A stretch of 64,000 bases of DNA from Burkholderiales bacterium (GTDB taxonomy: Bacteria > Pseudomonadota > Gammaproteobacteria > Burkholderiales > Casimicrobiaceae), in NCBI GenBank assembly GCA_025354165.1, contig JANXNI010000052.1, forward strand, positions 1 through 64,000, given 5' to 3'. The translations under genes were made by a program, and so were the position numbers. Positions 1 through 8,808 of the stretch are shown piece by piece (the first letter of the stretch is position 1; each line of letters opens with the position of its first letter). The notes under the pieces were generated by a model, which saw nothing but the letters and a program-made list of their open reading frames with translations, did no database searches and had not been told where the DNA came from.

Positions 1-54
1 CGCGGCAAGCCGCTCCTACAAGAACCGATGCCCTTGTACGAGCGGCTTGCCGCG
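1..54. repeat. REP-like inverted repeat doublet
   Basis: Two 22-base arms (1-22 and 33-54) are inverted copies with one mismatch, separated by 10 bases. The arms carry the core GTAGGAGCGGCTTGCCGCG typical of repetitive extragenic palindromes. A closely related doublet lies at 27452-27525 and a relative at 25301-25361. It sits just past the 3' end of the MFS gene and could act as a transcript-end hairpin. The element may extend beyond the left edge of the window. Confidence 0.8.
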
Positions 55-67
55 ACCCACGGCGACC

Positions 68-1315
68 CTACGCTGTCTGTATATGCAACGCCAACGGCGC
101 TTCCTTTATCGGCATATGAATTAGCGCAGCACCTAAAGCGAGCGCGATGTCGATGATCCAGATAGTGTCGTAGCTGCCGGTCATCGTGAACACTTTGCCG
201 CCTAGCCATGCGCCGAGGAAGCCGCCGACTTGGTGCGAGAGCATCACGATGCCGAACAGTGTGGCCATGTTGGCGGGGCCGAAGAACTTGGCGACGAGGC
301 CCGCAGTGGGCGGCACGGTGGACAGGAAGGTGAGCCCCATGACTGCTGCGAAAATCAGCATCGCGGTCGCCGTCTTTGGTGACGCGAGGAAGATCATCAC
401 GGCCACGGCGCGTGCTGCGTAGACGAGTGAGAGCAGCGACTTCATGCGCCAGCGGCCAACGGCCCAGCCCATGCCGAGGCTGCCGAAAATGTTGAACAGA
501 CCTAGCAAGCCTAGCGACCACGCGCTGATCGACGGCGGCAGGCCGCACATCGCGACGACATTCGGCAAGTGCGTACCGAGAAATGCAACGTGAAATCCGC
601 ACACGGAAAACCCGGCAGCGAGCAACAGAAAGCTTCGGTCGTTTAGCGCTTGTTTGATTGCTGCGCCGGTGCTCATTCGTGGAGCCGGAACACGAACACC
701 TTCGGCGTTGGGCGCGCCGGTGACGGTCGCCGCCGCGTTCGAATTGCCCTTCAACACCCACGCGGCAGGCAGCGCCAGCAGCACGAGCAGCCCCAGCGTT
801 TGCATCGATCCCATCCAGCCGAGTAGCGCGGTCAAACCCACTGCAACGGGTGCCAGCACAAACTGCCCGAACGAGCCACCCGCGTTGACGATGCCGGTCG
901 CCATGCCGCGCCTTTCCGGTGGGAGCAGCCGTGTTGTTGCCGCCATCAACACTGACGGCCCCGCCATGCCCGCACCGCCCGCAGCGAGCACGCCAATCGC
1001 GAAAATAAGCCCAACGGTGCTCGTCATCATCGGCGTCAACACCGTCCCCAGCGCCACGAGACAAACGCCGATAACGAGCACGCGACCCGCGCCAACGCGA
1101 TCCGCGAATGCACCCGCAAACGGCTGCGTGAGACCCCACCACAACTGCCCGAAAGCGAACGCGAGGCTGATGTCTGCAATGCCGAGCCCGGTCGATTTGC
1201 TCACGTCGGCGAGAAAAAGCCCCATCGTCTGCCGCGTGCCCATCGTGAGCGAAAAGGTTCCGGCGGCGGCTAACAGCACCAGCCACATCGCGTGTTTTTT
1301 TATCGCTTCGCTCAT
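68..1315 (-). CDS. MFS transporter
   Basis: The 415-residue protein is almost entirely hydrophobic, with about 12 predicted membrane segments in two halves separated by a soluble loop near residues 195-215, as in the major facilitator superfamily. The loop between segments 2 and 3 contains GAFADRVGAGRV, a version of the MFS signature GxxxDRxGxR/K. The N-terminal half resembles the oxalate/formate-antiporter-like branch, but the substrate cannot be read from sequence. Its start overlaps the stop of the upstream MarR gene by four bases (ATGA, 1312-1315), so the two are co-transcribed and the regulator probably controls this exporter. Confidence 0.85.
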   Translation of the reverse strand: MSEAIKKHAMWLVLLAAAGTFSLTMGTRQTMGLFLADVSKSTGLGIADISLAFAFGQLWWGLTQPFAGAFADRVGAGRVLVIGVCLVALGTVLTPMMTSTVGLIFAIGVLAAGGAGMAGPSVLMAATTRLLPPERRGMATGIVNAGGSFGQFVLAPVAVGLTALLGWMGSMQTLGLLVLLALPAAWVLKGNSNAAATVTGAPNAEGVRVPAPRMSTGAAIKQALNDRSFLLLAAGFSVCGFHVAFLGTHLPNVVAMCGLPPSISAWSLGLLGLFNIFGSLGMGWAVGRWRMKSLLSLVYAARAVAVMIFLASPKTATAMLIFAAVMGLTFLSTVPPTAGLVAKFFGPANMATLFGIVMLSHQVGGFLGAWLGGKVFTMTGSYDTIWIIDIALALGAALIHMPIKEAPLALHIQTA

Positions 1316-1797
1316 GCGGCTTCTTCCGTCTCAAGTGACAGGGCATCCGTCATGCGATCAATCAAACCATGTAGCGCGATCACATCGTCGAGCCCCACGG
1401 TTTCATTCAACTGAATCTGGGCGCGCTTCCACAAGGCCTGTGCCTCGATGCGCTTTTGCTTGCCGCTGGCCGTCATCGTCAGCGCATGACTGCGCGCGTC
1501 ACTGCCCGCCTGAATCGCAACCCAACCCGCCGTTTGTAGTGGTTTTAGATTGCGCGACAGGGTTGAAGAGTCCATCGCCATCGCTTTGGCCAGCTCGGCC
1601 TGGGTGATGGGCGCCAGCTTTTCGACGTGCGTCAGCAGCGAATATTGCGTCGTTTTCAAGCCGCATTCGGCCATCGCACGGTCATAGACGAGCGAAACGC
1701 GGCGCAACAATTGGCGCAGCTTGAAGTTGGTGCAGCCTCGGGGCGGCGTTTGCGCAGCAGGTTTGGTGTCCATGATCTGAAGTTTGGTTTTGACCAT
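1312..1797 (-). CDS. MarR-family transcriptional regulator
   Basis: A 161-residue protein with a MarR winged-helix domain: ITQAELAKAMAMDSSTLSRN (about residues 85-104) is the recognition-helix region, followed by the wing and RSHALTMTASGK. It would act as a dimeric repressor of its own operon. It is translationally coupled to the MFS gene downstream and divergent from a thioesterase gene, with a 43-bp imperfect palindrome in between. An internal ATG at 1773 (residue 9) is an equally plausible start, as neither start has a convincing ribosome binding site. The ligand is unknown; MarR proteins of this kind usually sense phenolic or lipophilic compounds. Confidence 0.85.
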   Translation of the reverse strand: MVKTKLQIMDTKPAAQTPPRGCTNFKLRQLLRRVSLVYDRAMAECGLKTTQYSLLTHVEKLAPITQAELAKAMAMDSSTLSRNLKPLQTAGWVAIQAGSDARSHALTMTASGKQKRIEAQALWKRAQIQLNETVGLDDVIALHGLIDRMTDALSLETEEAA

Positions 1798-1822
1798 ATT
1801 GCTATACCGGAAATTTGCCTGT

Positions 1823-1865
1823 TATCAATGCATATGCAACAATTGTAGCTGCAATGTAATTGATA
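1823..1865. promoter_or_regulatory. Candidate MarR operator palindrome
   Basis: In the 86-bp gap between the divergent marR-type gene and the thioesterase gene there are two concentric inverted repeats centred on base 1844: TATCAAT (1823-1829) with ATTGATA (1859-1865), and TGCA (1835-1838) with TGCA (1850-1853). This is the expected place and symmetry for the binding site of the adjacent regulator, and occupancy would affect both transcripts. The link to the regulator is inference. Confidence 0.5.
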
Positions 1866-1883
1866 GACAATCAGGAGCACTGA

Positions 1884-2432
1884 ATGACCGTAGAAGAAGC
1901 GCAGGAAACACTAAGAAGCTGGCAAGAGCAAGACCTCGCTACGCGCCAACGCATGGTCGGTGCGCGCGGCGTGGCGTCCCGCGAGCAGTTGGCAGGATTG
2001 ACCGGCCTGCAGCAGATGCAAAAATTGCTCGAAGGCGAGTTTCCCGCCGCGCCCATTTCCGAAACGATGGATTTCGTTTTGATGCACGTCGAATTCGGTC
2101 GCGCGATTTTTCAGGGTAAGCCGTCGGCGAAATTGCTGAACCCGCTCGGCACCGTTCATGGCGGCTGGTATGCCACGCTGCTGGATTCTGCTGTTGGCTG
2201 CGCCGTGCACACCGCCATGCCCGTGGGCCGCGCTTACACCACGCTGGAACTCAAGCTCAATATTGTGCGCAGCCTTTCACTCAAGGTGCCGCTGGTGCGC
2301 GCAGAGGGTTACACGGTGCATGTGGGCAAGCAGGTAGCGACCGCCGAAGGCCGCCTGATGGGCCATGACGGTACGCTGTATGCGCATGCGTCAACGACGT
2401 GCCTGGTGTTTGAGGTGCCTCCCGCGAAGTAG
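1884..2432 (+). CDS. PaaI-type hotdog thioesterase
   Basis: The 182-residue protein carries a single hotdog-fold domain over its C-terminal two thirds. The segment LNPLGTVHGGWYATLLDSAVG (about residues 85-105) is the HGG-containing active-site helix of the PaaI/YbdB acyl-CoA thioesterase family, and LKLNIVRSL follows as the central strand. The first 60 residues are charged and helical and are not part of the catalytic fold. It would hydrolyse an acyl- or aryl-CoA; the substrate is not evident. An AGGAGC ribosome binding site lies 7 bases upstream of the ATG. It is divergent from the MarR gene and may share its operator. Confidence 0.8.
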   Translation: MTVEEAQETLRSWQEQDLATRQRMVGARGVASREQLAGLTGLQQMQKLLEGEFPAAPISETMDFVLMHVEFGRAIFQGKPSAKLLNPLGTVHGGWYATLLDSAVGCAVHTAMPVGRAYTTLELKLNIVRSLSLKVPLVRAEGYTVHVGKQVATAEGRLMGHDGTLYAHASTTCLVFEVPPAK

Positions 2433-2468
2433 CAGCGAGCGCGTAGCCCGCTTCCCCAGCTTCCCCAG

Positions 2469-3047
2469 CTACGCCAGCTTCGCCACCCGCGTCTGCAAGC
2501 GCTGCAAATCGATGCGCAAACGCTGAATATCGGACGCAAACTTCGATACGTCATCGCGTTCAGCGACCAGCTCTGCTTCCGTATGCAAATAGCGTTTCCC
2601 GGCTTCGTGCAAGCTGCTTTGCGCGTTGTCGCCCAGTGCTTTCAGCGCTCTGAAAAAACGAACGGCTTCGTTGGCAAGAATCGGTCCGACGACGCGCTCA
2701 AGCTCGGCTTCCGCAGCGAGTGGCAGCGACGTAAAGGCTTTTGAAATGTCCTGCAACAGCGCGGCTTGCCCCGAGATTTTCGCGCTGCGCAACGCCGCTT
2801 CCTTGCCCTGCGCCATGAGCGGTAGCGAGGATAAAGGGAACTCGACGCTAACCGTTAAATCTTTCTCGGACAGCGAGGATGCGCCCGCTTCAAATGTACC
2901 CTCAACCGTGATTTTTAGCGTTGTCGAAAGCGGCGGCATGCGCACTTGCAACGTCTCTCTGGCGTGCGCAGCAAGCAGCCTGCGAGCAGCGTCGTCGTGC
3001 GAGAGTAAGCGGGAGAGGGCGCGGGCGATGAGACTTGAGGGCAGCAT
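2469..3047 (-). CDS. ubiJ: UbiJ-like SCP2-domain protein
   Basis: The protein (192 residues from the ATG at 3047) has an SCP2-like lipid-binding region in its N-terminal two thirds and a C-terminal helical, probably coiled-coil stretch rich in Arg, Leu and Glu. That is the layout of UbiJ, the accessory factor that holds ubiquinone intermediates in the Ubi complex. Position supports this: it lies downstream of ubiE on the same strand, separated by a Tim44-like gene, an order common in Burkholderiales. A longer frame exists from a TTG at 3107, but that start lies inside the terminator hairpin of the preceding gene, so 3047 is preferred. The assignment rests more on context and fold than on strong motifs. 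Confidence 0.7.
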   Translation of the reverse strand: MLPSSLIARALSRLLSHDDAARRLLAAHARETLQVRMPPLSTTLKITVEGTFEAGASSLSEKDLTVSVEFPLSSLPLMAQGKEAALRSAKISGQAALLQDISKAFTSLPLAAEAELERVVGPILANEAVRFFRALKALGDNAQSSLHEAGKRYLHTEAELVAERDDVSKFASDIQRLRIDLQRLQTRVAKLA

Positions 3048-3091
3048 GCAGATATTTTCGCAGAGGCGGAAGGACTGACAAAACAGGAAAT

Positions 3092-3118
3092 AAAAAAGCC
3101 GACGCAAGGTCGGCTTTT
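3092..3118 (-). terminator. Intrinsic terminator after the Tim44-like gene
   Basis: A 6-bp GCCGAC/GTCGGC stem (3098-3103 with 3109-3114), extended by A-T pairs, closes a 5-base loop and is followed on the minus strand by a run of T. It lies 20 bases after the stop of the Tim44-like gene. The flanking A and T runs mean it could also work for plus-strand transcription. Confidence 0.8.
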
Positions 3119-3134
3119 CCGGAGCAATCAGCGA

Positions 3135-4043
3135 TCAGGCTTGCTGAATACCCGCGACCAGCCAGCCTTTACTGCCGTCGACCGGCTTGATCAGGTTCCA
3201 GACTTCGGTGAAAACGGAACCCATGACCATGCCGTCTTCGCGCATCTTGCCCGTGAATTCGACGCTGGCCCAGTATTGGCCGCGTTCCGTTTCGATTCCG
3301 AGGAGGGTGGCATTCAGCTCATCGACGTGCGTCGCGTCCTTATTGCCACCGATCACGTCTTTGGCGATCTGGTTGTAGAACTCGTCGGTCGAGAAATCAC
3401 GCACCGCGTCAAGGTCGCCCTTGTCGTTGGCGGCTTGCAGGCTCATGAACTGCTTTTTGGCTTGATCTTCGAAGCCCGATTTGTCGAACCCGGCCGGGAT
3501 CCCGAAACCACCGGCCAGACCGCTTGCCATCACTGGCGCGGCCGCTGCTCCGGCGCTGGCTCCTGCGTACTGCATTGGTTCCACACGCGCCGGCGCTTGC
3601 GATCCGCCGAACGGCATGGGCGCAGCACCGGCCGACGCAGCTTGCTGTTTGTTGCGATTCATGAAGCGCATCAGCAGGACGATCCCGCCAATCACCAGCA
3701 CGGCCATCAGGATCATGCCCATAAAGCCACCCGCTCCCATTTTGGAAAACAGGTAGCCGAGGCCAACGCCAGCAGCGATACCGGCCAACGGGCCTGCCAT
3801 GCGCGACATCAGGCTGGGTTTGGCTGCTGCTGCGGCAGCGCCCGCAGTGGGGGCTGCCATCGCGGCATTGGCGGGCGCACTTGTGGGCGCGGCCGACGGC
3901 GAACCGGATCTGGCATCGGACACGGAGCTACGCTGTGCGCCTATGGACTTCCCGCCGCCGAATTTTTTCGCATCAACATTGGTCGCAGTGAGAGTGAGCG
4001 CTAACGCTGCACACATAGCGACCGTAGAAATTAGTTTAATCAT
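3135..4043 (-). CDS. Tim44-like domain membrane protein
   Basis: A 302-residue protein with an N-terminal signal or anchor segment (residues 1-25), a low-complexity Ala/Ser/Pro region, two short hydrophobic segments around residues 83-130 (a glycine-rich PLAGIAAGVGLGYLF and a strongly hydrophobic MGMILMAVLVIGGIVLLM), and a C-terminal Tim44-like domain from about residue 185. Bacterial Tim44-like proteins are membrane-associated and poorly characterised; this one recurs beside ubiE and ubiJ in betaproteobacteria, which suggests a role near quinone synthesis or membrane insertion without proving it. A 203-bp gap separates it from ubiE and an intrinsic terminator follows it, so it is probably a single-gene transcript or the end of one. 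Confidence 0.8.
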   Translation of the reverse strand: MIKLISTVAMCAALALTLTATNVDAKKFGGGKSIGAQRSSVSDARSGSPSAAPTSAPANAAMAAPTAGAAAAAAKPSLMSRMAGPLAGIAAGVGLGYLFSKMGAGGFMGMILMAVLVIGGIVLLMRFMNRNKQQAASAGAAPMPFGGSQAPARVEPMQYAGASAGAAAAPVMASGLAGGFGIPAGFDKSGFEDQAKKQFMSLQAANDKGDLDAVRDFSTDEFYNQIAKDVIGGNKDATHVDELNATLLGIETERGQYWASVEFTGKMREDGMVMGSVFTEVWNLIKPVDGSKGWLVAGIQQA

Positions 4044-4246
4044 GGTTCCGTCCTTTTCAGTATCGGCTAAGTCAGGTATTGGTCAGGTATCGTGTTTATT
4101 GACCGTGCATATGTGTAAGTATGCCGCAACTCTATTGCAGAGCCAAGCAAAGTTCGAGTTGCCCCCGGCGTGAGGTCGAAGGTGGGGCCAGAGTATCAAA
4201 AATCAACGCAAGCAATGGCGCGGTTCCGGCGCAACATCGTCTTGCG

Positions 4247-5005
4247 CTATTTCAGCCGGAACCCGCGATGCACGGCAACAATACCGCCGGTCAAATTGAA
4301 ATATTCCACGCTCTGAAACCCCGCCGTTTCGAACATGGTTTTCAGCTCGGCTTGCGGCGGATGCATGCGAATACTCTCGGCCAGATATTGATAGCTGGAG
4401 GCGTCGCCCGCGATCTTCGCGCCGAGCTTGGGCAGAATATTGAACGAATACCAGTCGTAAGGGCCTTTGAGCAGTGCGTTCGGGCGCGAAAACTCCAGCA
4501 CCAGCGCCCGCCCGCCGACTTTGAGTACGCGGTGCATTTCGGCCAGCGCGCGGTCTTTGTGCGTGACGTTGCGCAGTCCAAACGCGATGGTGACCGCGTC
4601 AAAGCTTTTATCGGCGAACGGCAGCGCTTCGGCGTTGCACTGCGTCGAAGGCGTGACGACGCCATTGTCCAGCAGCGCATTGCGCCCTTCGAGCAGCATC
4701 GCCGAATTGATGTCAGTGTGCAAAACGAGGCCAGTCGGGCCAACGATGGGCTGCATCAGGCGAATAAGATCGCCAGTCCCGCTGGCCAGATCGAGCACAC
4801 GCTCGCCCTTGCGCAATTGCAGCTGATCGACGGCAAAACGCTTCCAGACGCGGTGCAGGCCACCCGACATGGCGTCATTCATGACGTCATATTTCGACGC
4901 GACAGAATCGAAAACCCCGCGAACTTTCCCCTGCTTTTCCTCTTCGCCAACGGTTTGGAAGCCGAAGTGGGTTTTGCCCTTGTCGCTGCTGGTTTGTTCA
5001 GTCAC
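4247..5005 (-). CDS. ubiE: Demethylmenaquinone/ubiquinone C-methyltransferase UbiE
   Basis: The 252-residue protein is a class I SAM-dependent methyltransferase with UbiE signatures: [27 protein letters not shown] near the N-terminus, the SAM-binding loop [12 protein letters not shown] (about residues 68-80), [13 protein letters not shown] in the middle, and the C-terminal [14 protein letters not shown]. It methylates the ring carbon of 2-octaprenyl-6-methoxy-benzoquinol (ubiquinone) or demethylmenaquinol. The start overlaps the end of the DUF971 gene by 8 bases, so the two are translationally coupled. Length and motifs are complete. Confidence 0.95.
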   Translation of the reverse strand: MTEQTSSDKGKTHFGFQTVGEEEKQGKVRGVFDSVASKYDVMNDAMSGGLHRVWKRFAVDQLQLRKGERVLDLASGTGDLIRLMQPIVGPTGLVLHTDINSAMLLEGRNALLDNGVVTPSTQCNAEALPFADKSFDAVTIAFGLRNVTHKDRALAEMHRVLKVGGRALVLEFSRPNALLKGPYDWYSFNILPKLGAKIAGDASSYQYLAESIRMHPPQAELKTMFETAGFQSVEYFNLTGGIVAVHRGFRLK

Positions 5006-5366
5006 GCTGTGCTCCTGCCTTGTCGAGACGCGCCAGATAATCGTCCCAAAGACGGTTTTTTTCGAGGCACAACTTGTTCAGGTAATCCCACGAAAAAATG
5101 CCCGAGTTGTGACCGTCGCTGAACGTCGGCCGCACGGCGTACATGCCAACAGGCTCAAGCTCGGTGATGTCCACGTTTCGCTTTCCGACTTGCAGCACCT
5201 CCTGGCCGGGGCCGTGCCCACGAACTTCGGCCGACGGGGAATGCACTCTCAGAAATTCGAAGCTAAGTTCGTGTACTTTTTCGCCGTAGGCCAACGCCAG
5301 AACGTGACGCTTGCGATCCAGCGTCAGTTCGGTGGGGATGGGGGTGTCGCGTTCGAGTCCGGGCAT
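4998..5366 (-). CDS. DUF971 (gamma-butyrobetaine hydroxylase-like N-terminal domain) protein
   Basis: This 122-residue protein is a stand-alone DUF971 domain: [34 protein letters not shown] is the typical opening, followed by [24 protein letters not shown] near the end. The same domain forms the N-terminus of eukaryotic gamma-butyrobetaine hydroxylases, where it binds zinc. Stand-alone bacterial versions lie next to ubiE, as here with an 8-base overlap, and are thought to have a part in Fe-S or quinone metabolism; no enzymatic activity can be assigned. Confidence 0.85.
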   Translation of the reverse strand: MPGLERDTPIPTELTLDRKRHVLALAYGEKVHELSFEFLRVHSPSAEVRGHGPGQEVLQVGKRNVDITELEPVGMYAVRPTFSDGHNSGIFSWDYLNKLCLEKNRLWDDYLARLDKAGAQRD

Positions 5367-5419
5367 AAGTTTCTTCTAAGGCGTTTAAATGCGCCGAACC
5401 AGTATTTTCGCAGAGCGGG

Positions 5420-6295
5420 TTAGGGCTCGCTCGTTGGCCACGTTGCCAACACCACACCCGCGAGCGCAAACGCGAACGCAACGGCATGCACGACGGTGAA
5501 ATTCTCACCCAAAAAAATCACGCCAACCAGTGCTGATGTGATCGGCAGAAACACGGTAAATATCCCCGCCTTTGACGCTGGAACTTTCTTCAGCCCGGTC
5601 ATCCACAGCCACACCGTCCACATGCTCGCCGCGAGCGCGTAGAGCACCAGTCCGCCCCAGATTCCGGCGGATACCGCGTGAAAATCAAACGATAACGCGG
5701 CCCAAATGCCGAGCGGCGTCACCAGCGCGAGACCCCAGACGTTGATGAGCGCGCTGATGCGTTTTGGCGATAGGTTGCCAGTCAATCGCTTGCCAATGAC
5801 CACATAGCTCGCCTCGCAGAACACCGCGCCGACGAGCAGTAGCGTGCCAAATGCGGATGTTGTGCTTTCAGAAGCTTCGCCTCGTGATAGCGCGAGTGCG
5901 GATACGCCTGCGACCGCGAGTGCAATGGCGGCGATCATACGAGCCGACATGCGTTCGTGCAAAAAGATCCGCGACAGCAGCGCCACCGCCGCCGGAATGC
6001 CCGCCATGATGATGCCCGCCGAAATCGCGGTGGCGTGCTTCATGCCGAACAGCATGCAAATCGAAAACAGAAAATTGCCGAGAAAGGATTCGAGAAAGAG
6101 GAGATTCTTCGTTCGGCCATCGAGCGGTGGTTCGTTGATGCCGCGCTTCAGCCAGGTGACCATCGCGACCGCTGCAATGCCAAAGCGCAACCACGCCAGC
6201 AGAAACACCGGGAACACCGCGACCAGCAATTTCGAGAAACCAACGTAAGCACCAACGATCATCATGGCGCTGGCGAGGCACAAATAGGAGAGCAT
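5420..6295 (-). CDS. EamA/DMT-superfamily transporter
   Basis: The 291-residue protein has ten predicted membrane segments formed by two EamA repeats (residues about 5-130 and 145-285), the standard DMT architecture. The second repeat ends with the recognisable TSALVGVIFLGENFTVVHAVAFAFALAGVVLAT. Such transporters move amino acids or other small metabolites; the substrate is not evident. It is 53 bases upstream of the DUF971 gene on the same strand, so it may lead that operon, but the spacing is not diagnostic. Confidence 0.85.
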   Translation of the reverse strand: MLSYLCLASAMMIVGAYVGFSKLLVAVFPVFLLAWLRFGIAAVAMVTWLKRGINEPPLDGRTKNLLFLESFLGNFLFSICMLFGMKHATAISAGIIMAGIPAAVALLSRIFLHERMSARMIAAIALAVAGVSALALSRGEASESTTSAFGTLLLVGAVFCEASYVVIGKRLTGNLSPKRISALINVWGLALVTPLGIWAALSFDFHAVSAGIWGGLVLYALAASMWTVWLWMTGLKKVPASKAGIFTVFLPITSALVGVIFLGENFTVVHAVAFAFALAGVVLATWPTSEP

Positions 6296-6496
6296 TTGTG
6301 AATGCTACGTGGTGCAGAACTGGCAAACATCTTTATCGTGAAAGCACCATCGCATGCGGGATGCAGGGTGTTTTACGGCTAAAGTCGATAAGTGCAGAAA
6401 ACGCGCTTTTCCCCCTATGTAGCGGTCACTTCAATGAAAAGTTTTCGGAGCGGCGACGGTCGCAAACTCAGATTCATCGCTTCTACGGAGCGCACG

Positions 6497-7636
6497 TCAC
6501 TTCATCATGTCCAGATGCTCAAGGCCCGCGAGCATATTGCGGCCTTTCGATTCATGGCCTTCGAGTTTGATCCGCAGGCGCACGTCGTTCACGCTGTCGG
6601 CGTTGCGGAGCGCGTCTTCATAGCTGATGTGCCCCGCCTCGTGCAACTGGAACAACGCCTGATCAAAGGTCTGCATGCCGAGCTCATTGGATTTCTTCAT
6701 GATTTCCTTGATCTCGGTGACTTCGCCTTTGAAGATCATGTCCGCGATCAGCGGCGAGTTCAGCAGCACTTCCACCGCCGGAACACGGCCTTTGCCGTCG
6801 CGTTTCACAATCAGACGTTGTGACACGAAAGAGCGCAGGTTCAAGGACAAATCCATCAAGAGCTGCGCGCGCCGTTCATCGGGGAAGAAGTTGATGATGC
6901 GATCCAGCGCCTGATTGGTGTTGTTTGCGTGCAGCGTGGCAAGGCACAAATGCCCGGTTTCCGCGAAGGCAATCGCGTGATCCATAGCGTCACGATCACG
7001 TATTTCGCCGATGATGATGACGTCCGGCGCTTGTCGCAAACTGTTCCTCAGCGCGACGCCCCAGTTCTCGGTGTCGGTACCGATTTCGCGCTGCGTGATG
7101 ATGCAGTTGCGGTGCTCGTGAACGAACTCAATCGGGTCTTCGATGGAGATGATGTGGCCGCGTGAATTGCGGTTGCGATGATCGATCATCGCGGCCATCG
7201 AGGTTGACTTGCCGCTGCCCGTAGCGCCGACAAAAATCACGAGACCACGCTTCGCCATGACGATATCGCGCAGAATCGGCGGCAACATCAATTCTTCAAA
7301 GCGCGGGATCGTCGTATTGATCGTACGGATCACGATACCTACGCTGTTTTGCTGCATGAAAGCGCTGCAACGGAAGCGCCCGGTGCCCGGCGGATTGATC
7401 GCGAAATTGCATTCGTTCGAGCGTTCGAACTCGGCCGCCTGCTTGTCGTTCATGATCGAACGGGCGAGCGTCAGCGTGTGAATCGGCGTCAGCACCGTTT
7501 TGGAAACGGCGGTGATTTCACCATCAATTTTCAGTGCCGGCGCGAAGCCCGCTGTCAGGAAAAGGTCAGACGCTTTGCGCTGCACCATCATGACGAGCAG
7601 CGAGTTCATGAAGGTGGTGGCTTGTTCGCGTTCCAT
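6497..7636 (-). CDS. pilU: Type IV pilus retraction ATPase accessory PilU
   Basis: A 379-residue GspE/PilT-family ATPase. Visible motifs: Walker A GATGSGKST (about residue 138), the Asp box IEDPIEFVHE, Walker B PDVIIIGEIRDRDAM, and the His box ETGHLCLATLHANN. PilU differs from PilT by its longer C-terminal tail, here ending in KGRNMLAGLEHLDMMK, and by an N-terminus that fits PilU. PilU assists PilT in depolymerising type IV pili. It follows pilT on the same strand with a 27-bp gap, forming a pilTU operon. Confidence 0.93.
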   Translation of the reverse strand: MEREQATTFMNSLLVMMVQRKASDLFLTAGFAPALKIDGEITAVSKTVLTPIHTLTLARSIMNDKQAAEFERSNECNFAINPPGTGRFRCSAFMQQNSVGIVIRTINTTIPRFEELMLPPILRDIVMAKRGLVIFVGATGSGKSTSMAAMIDHRNRNSRGHIISIEDPIEFVHEHRNCIITQREIGTDTENWGVALRNSLRQAPDVIIIGEIRDRDAMDHAIAFAETGHLCLATLHANNTNQALDRIINFFPDERRAQLLMDLSLNLRSFVSQRLIVKRDGKGRVPAVEVLLNSPLIADMIFKGEVTEIKEIMKKSNELGMQTFDQALFQLHEAGHISYEDALRNADSVNDVRLRIKLEGHESKGRNMLAGLEHLDMMK

Positions 7637-7663
7637 GATTTCTTCCTTAATTTTTCTCGCTGA

Positions 7664-8704
7664 TTACGCGAACATTTCGGGCTGACGCGCGGCGAGTCTG
7701 GCCTCGCCCGGGGCGATGAGATTCCGCTTCACGAGCCCTTCCAGACATTGATCGAGCGTCTGCATACCCTGGCCGAGGCTCGTCTGGATCACCGAGTACA
7801 TCTGGGCGATTTTGTTCTCGCGAATCAGGTTCCTGATCGCCGAATTGCCAATCATTATTTCGTGCGCGGCGATACGGCCACTGCCGTCTTTGCGCTTGAG
7901 CAAGGATTGCGAAATTACAGCCACCAGCGACTCAGACAACATTGAACGCGTCATGTCTTTTTCAGCGGCTGGGAACACGTCGACGATGCGGTCAATCGTT
8001 TTTGCGGCGGACGAGGTGTGCAAGGTGCCGAACACCAGGTGGCCCGTTTCGGCAGCGGTCAGCGCCAGACGAATCGTTTCCAGATCGCGCATCTCGCCGA
8101 TCAGAATCACGTCCGGATCTTCGCGCAGGGCGGAGCGCAACGCGTTGGAAAACGACAAGGTTTGTTCGCCCAACTCGCGCTGGTTGATCAGGCACTTTTT
8201 GCTCTCGTGAACGAACTCAATCGGATCCTCAACGGTCAAGATATGGCCCATGATGTTTTCATTGGCGTGATTGACCATCGCGGCCAGCGTCGTTGACTTT
8301 CCGGAACCAGTCGGTCCCGTCACGAGCACGAGGCCGCGCGGCTTTAACGCCAATTCGGCGAAGATTTTCGGCGTTGCTAACTCTTCAAGCGAAAGCACGC
8401 GCGATGGAATGGTCCGGAACACCGCCGCCGCGCCACGTTCCTGATTGAACGCGTTAACGCGAAAACGCGCAAGGTTCGGAATTTCGAACGAAAAATCGAC
8501 CTCCAGATTTTCTTCGAAGATTTTTCGCTGCGCGTCCGACATGATGTCGTATACCAGGCTGTGCACGTCCTTGTGCTCCATTGCCGGGAGGTTGATACGA
8601 CGCACATCGCCGTGTACCCGCAACATTGGCGGCAGACCCGACGACAAATGCAGGTCGGACGCCTGATTTTTGACCGAGAAGGCCAGTAGCTCCGAAATAT
8701 CCAT
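7664..8704 (-). CDS. pilT: Type IV pilus retraction ATPase PilT
   Basis: The 346-residue protein has the full PilT set: N-terminal MDISELLAFSVKNQASDLHLSSGLPPMLRV, Walker A GPTGSGKSTT (about residue 131), Asp box VEDPIEFVHE, Walker B PDVILIGEMRDLET, His box ETGHLVFGTLHTSSAAKT and the C-terminal region around LIREXK-type sequence (LIRENKIAQM) needed for retraction. It powers pilus retraction and twitching motility from the cytoplasmic face. It is the first gene of pilTU and divergent from the yggS-proC operon with a 104-bp gap. Confidence 0.95.
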   Translation of the reverse strand: MDISELLAFSVKNQASDLHLSSGLPPMLRVHGDVRRINLPAMEHKDVHSLVYDIMSDAQRKIFEENLEVDFSFEIPNLARFRVNAFNQERGAAAVFRTIPSRVLSLEELATPKIFAELALKPRGLVLVTGPTGSGKSTTLAAMVNHANENIMGHILTVEDPIEFVHESKKCLINQRELGEQTLSFSNALRSALREDPDVILIGEMRDLETIRLALTAAETGHLVFGTLHTSSAAKTIDRIVDVFPAAEKDMTRSMLSESLVAVISQSLLKRKDGSGRIAAHEIMIGNSAIRNLIRENKIAQMYSVIQTSLGQGMQTLDQCLEGLVKRNLIAPGEARLAARQPEMFA

Positions 8705-8808
8705 CCCTATAATTCCTTCTCAAACCACAAATCGGTTGTGATGATTTGTACACGTCTGCGGTCACCACTGGTGGGCGCGCCCGGGCTTATTCCATTGACA
8801 TTGTCATT

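Noticed and set aside
654-1607. Long plus-strand open frame of 317 codons
   Set aside because: It is antisense to the MFS and MarR genes, Pro/Ser/Thr-rich, and has no recognisable domain; a shadow frame of GC-rich coding sequence.
3048-3107. Upstream TTG start for the UbiJ-like protein
   Set aside because: This start lies inside the hairpin that terminates the Tim44-like gene, and the added residues are not conserved in type.
4121-5122. 333-codon plus-strand frame across ubiE
   Set aside because: Antisense to ubiE, which has full family motifs; the frame has no family features.
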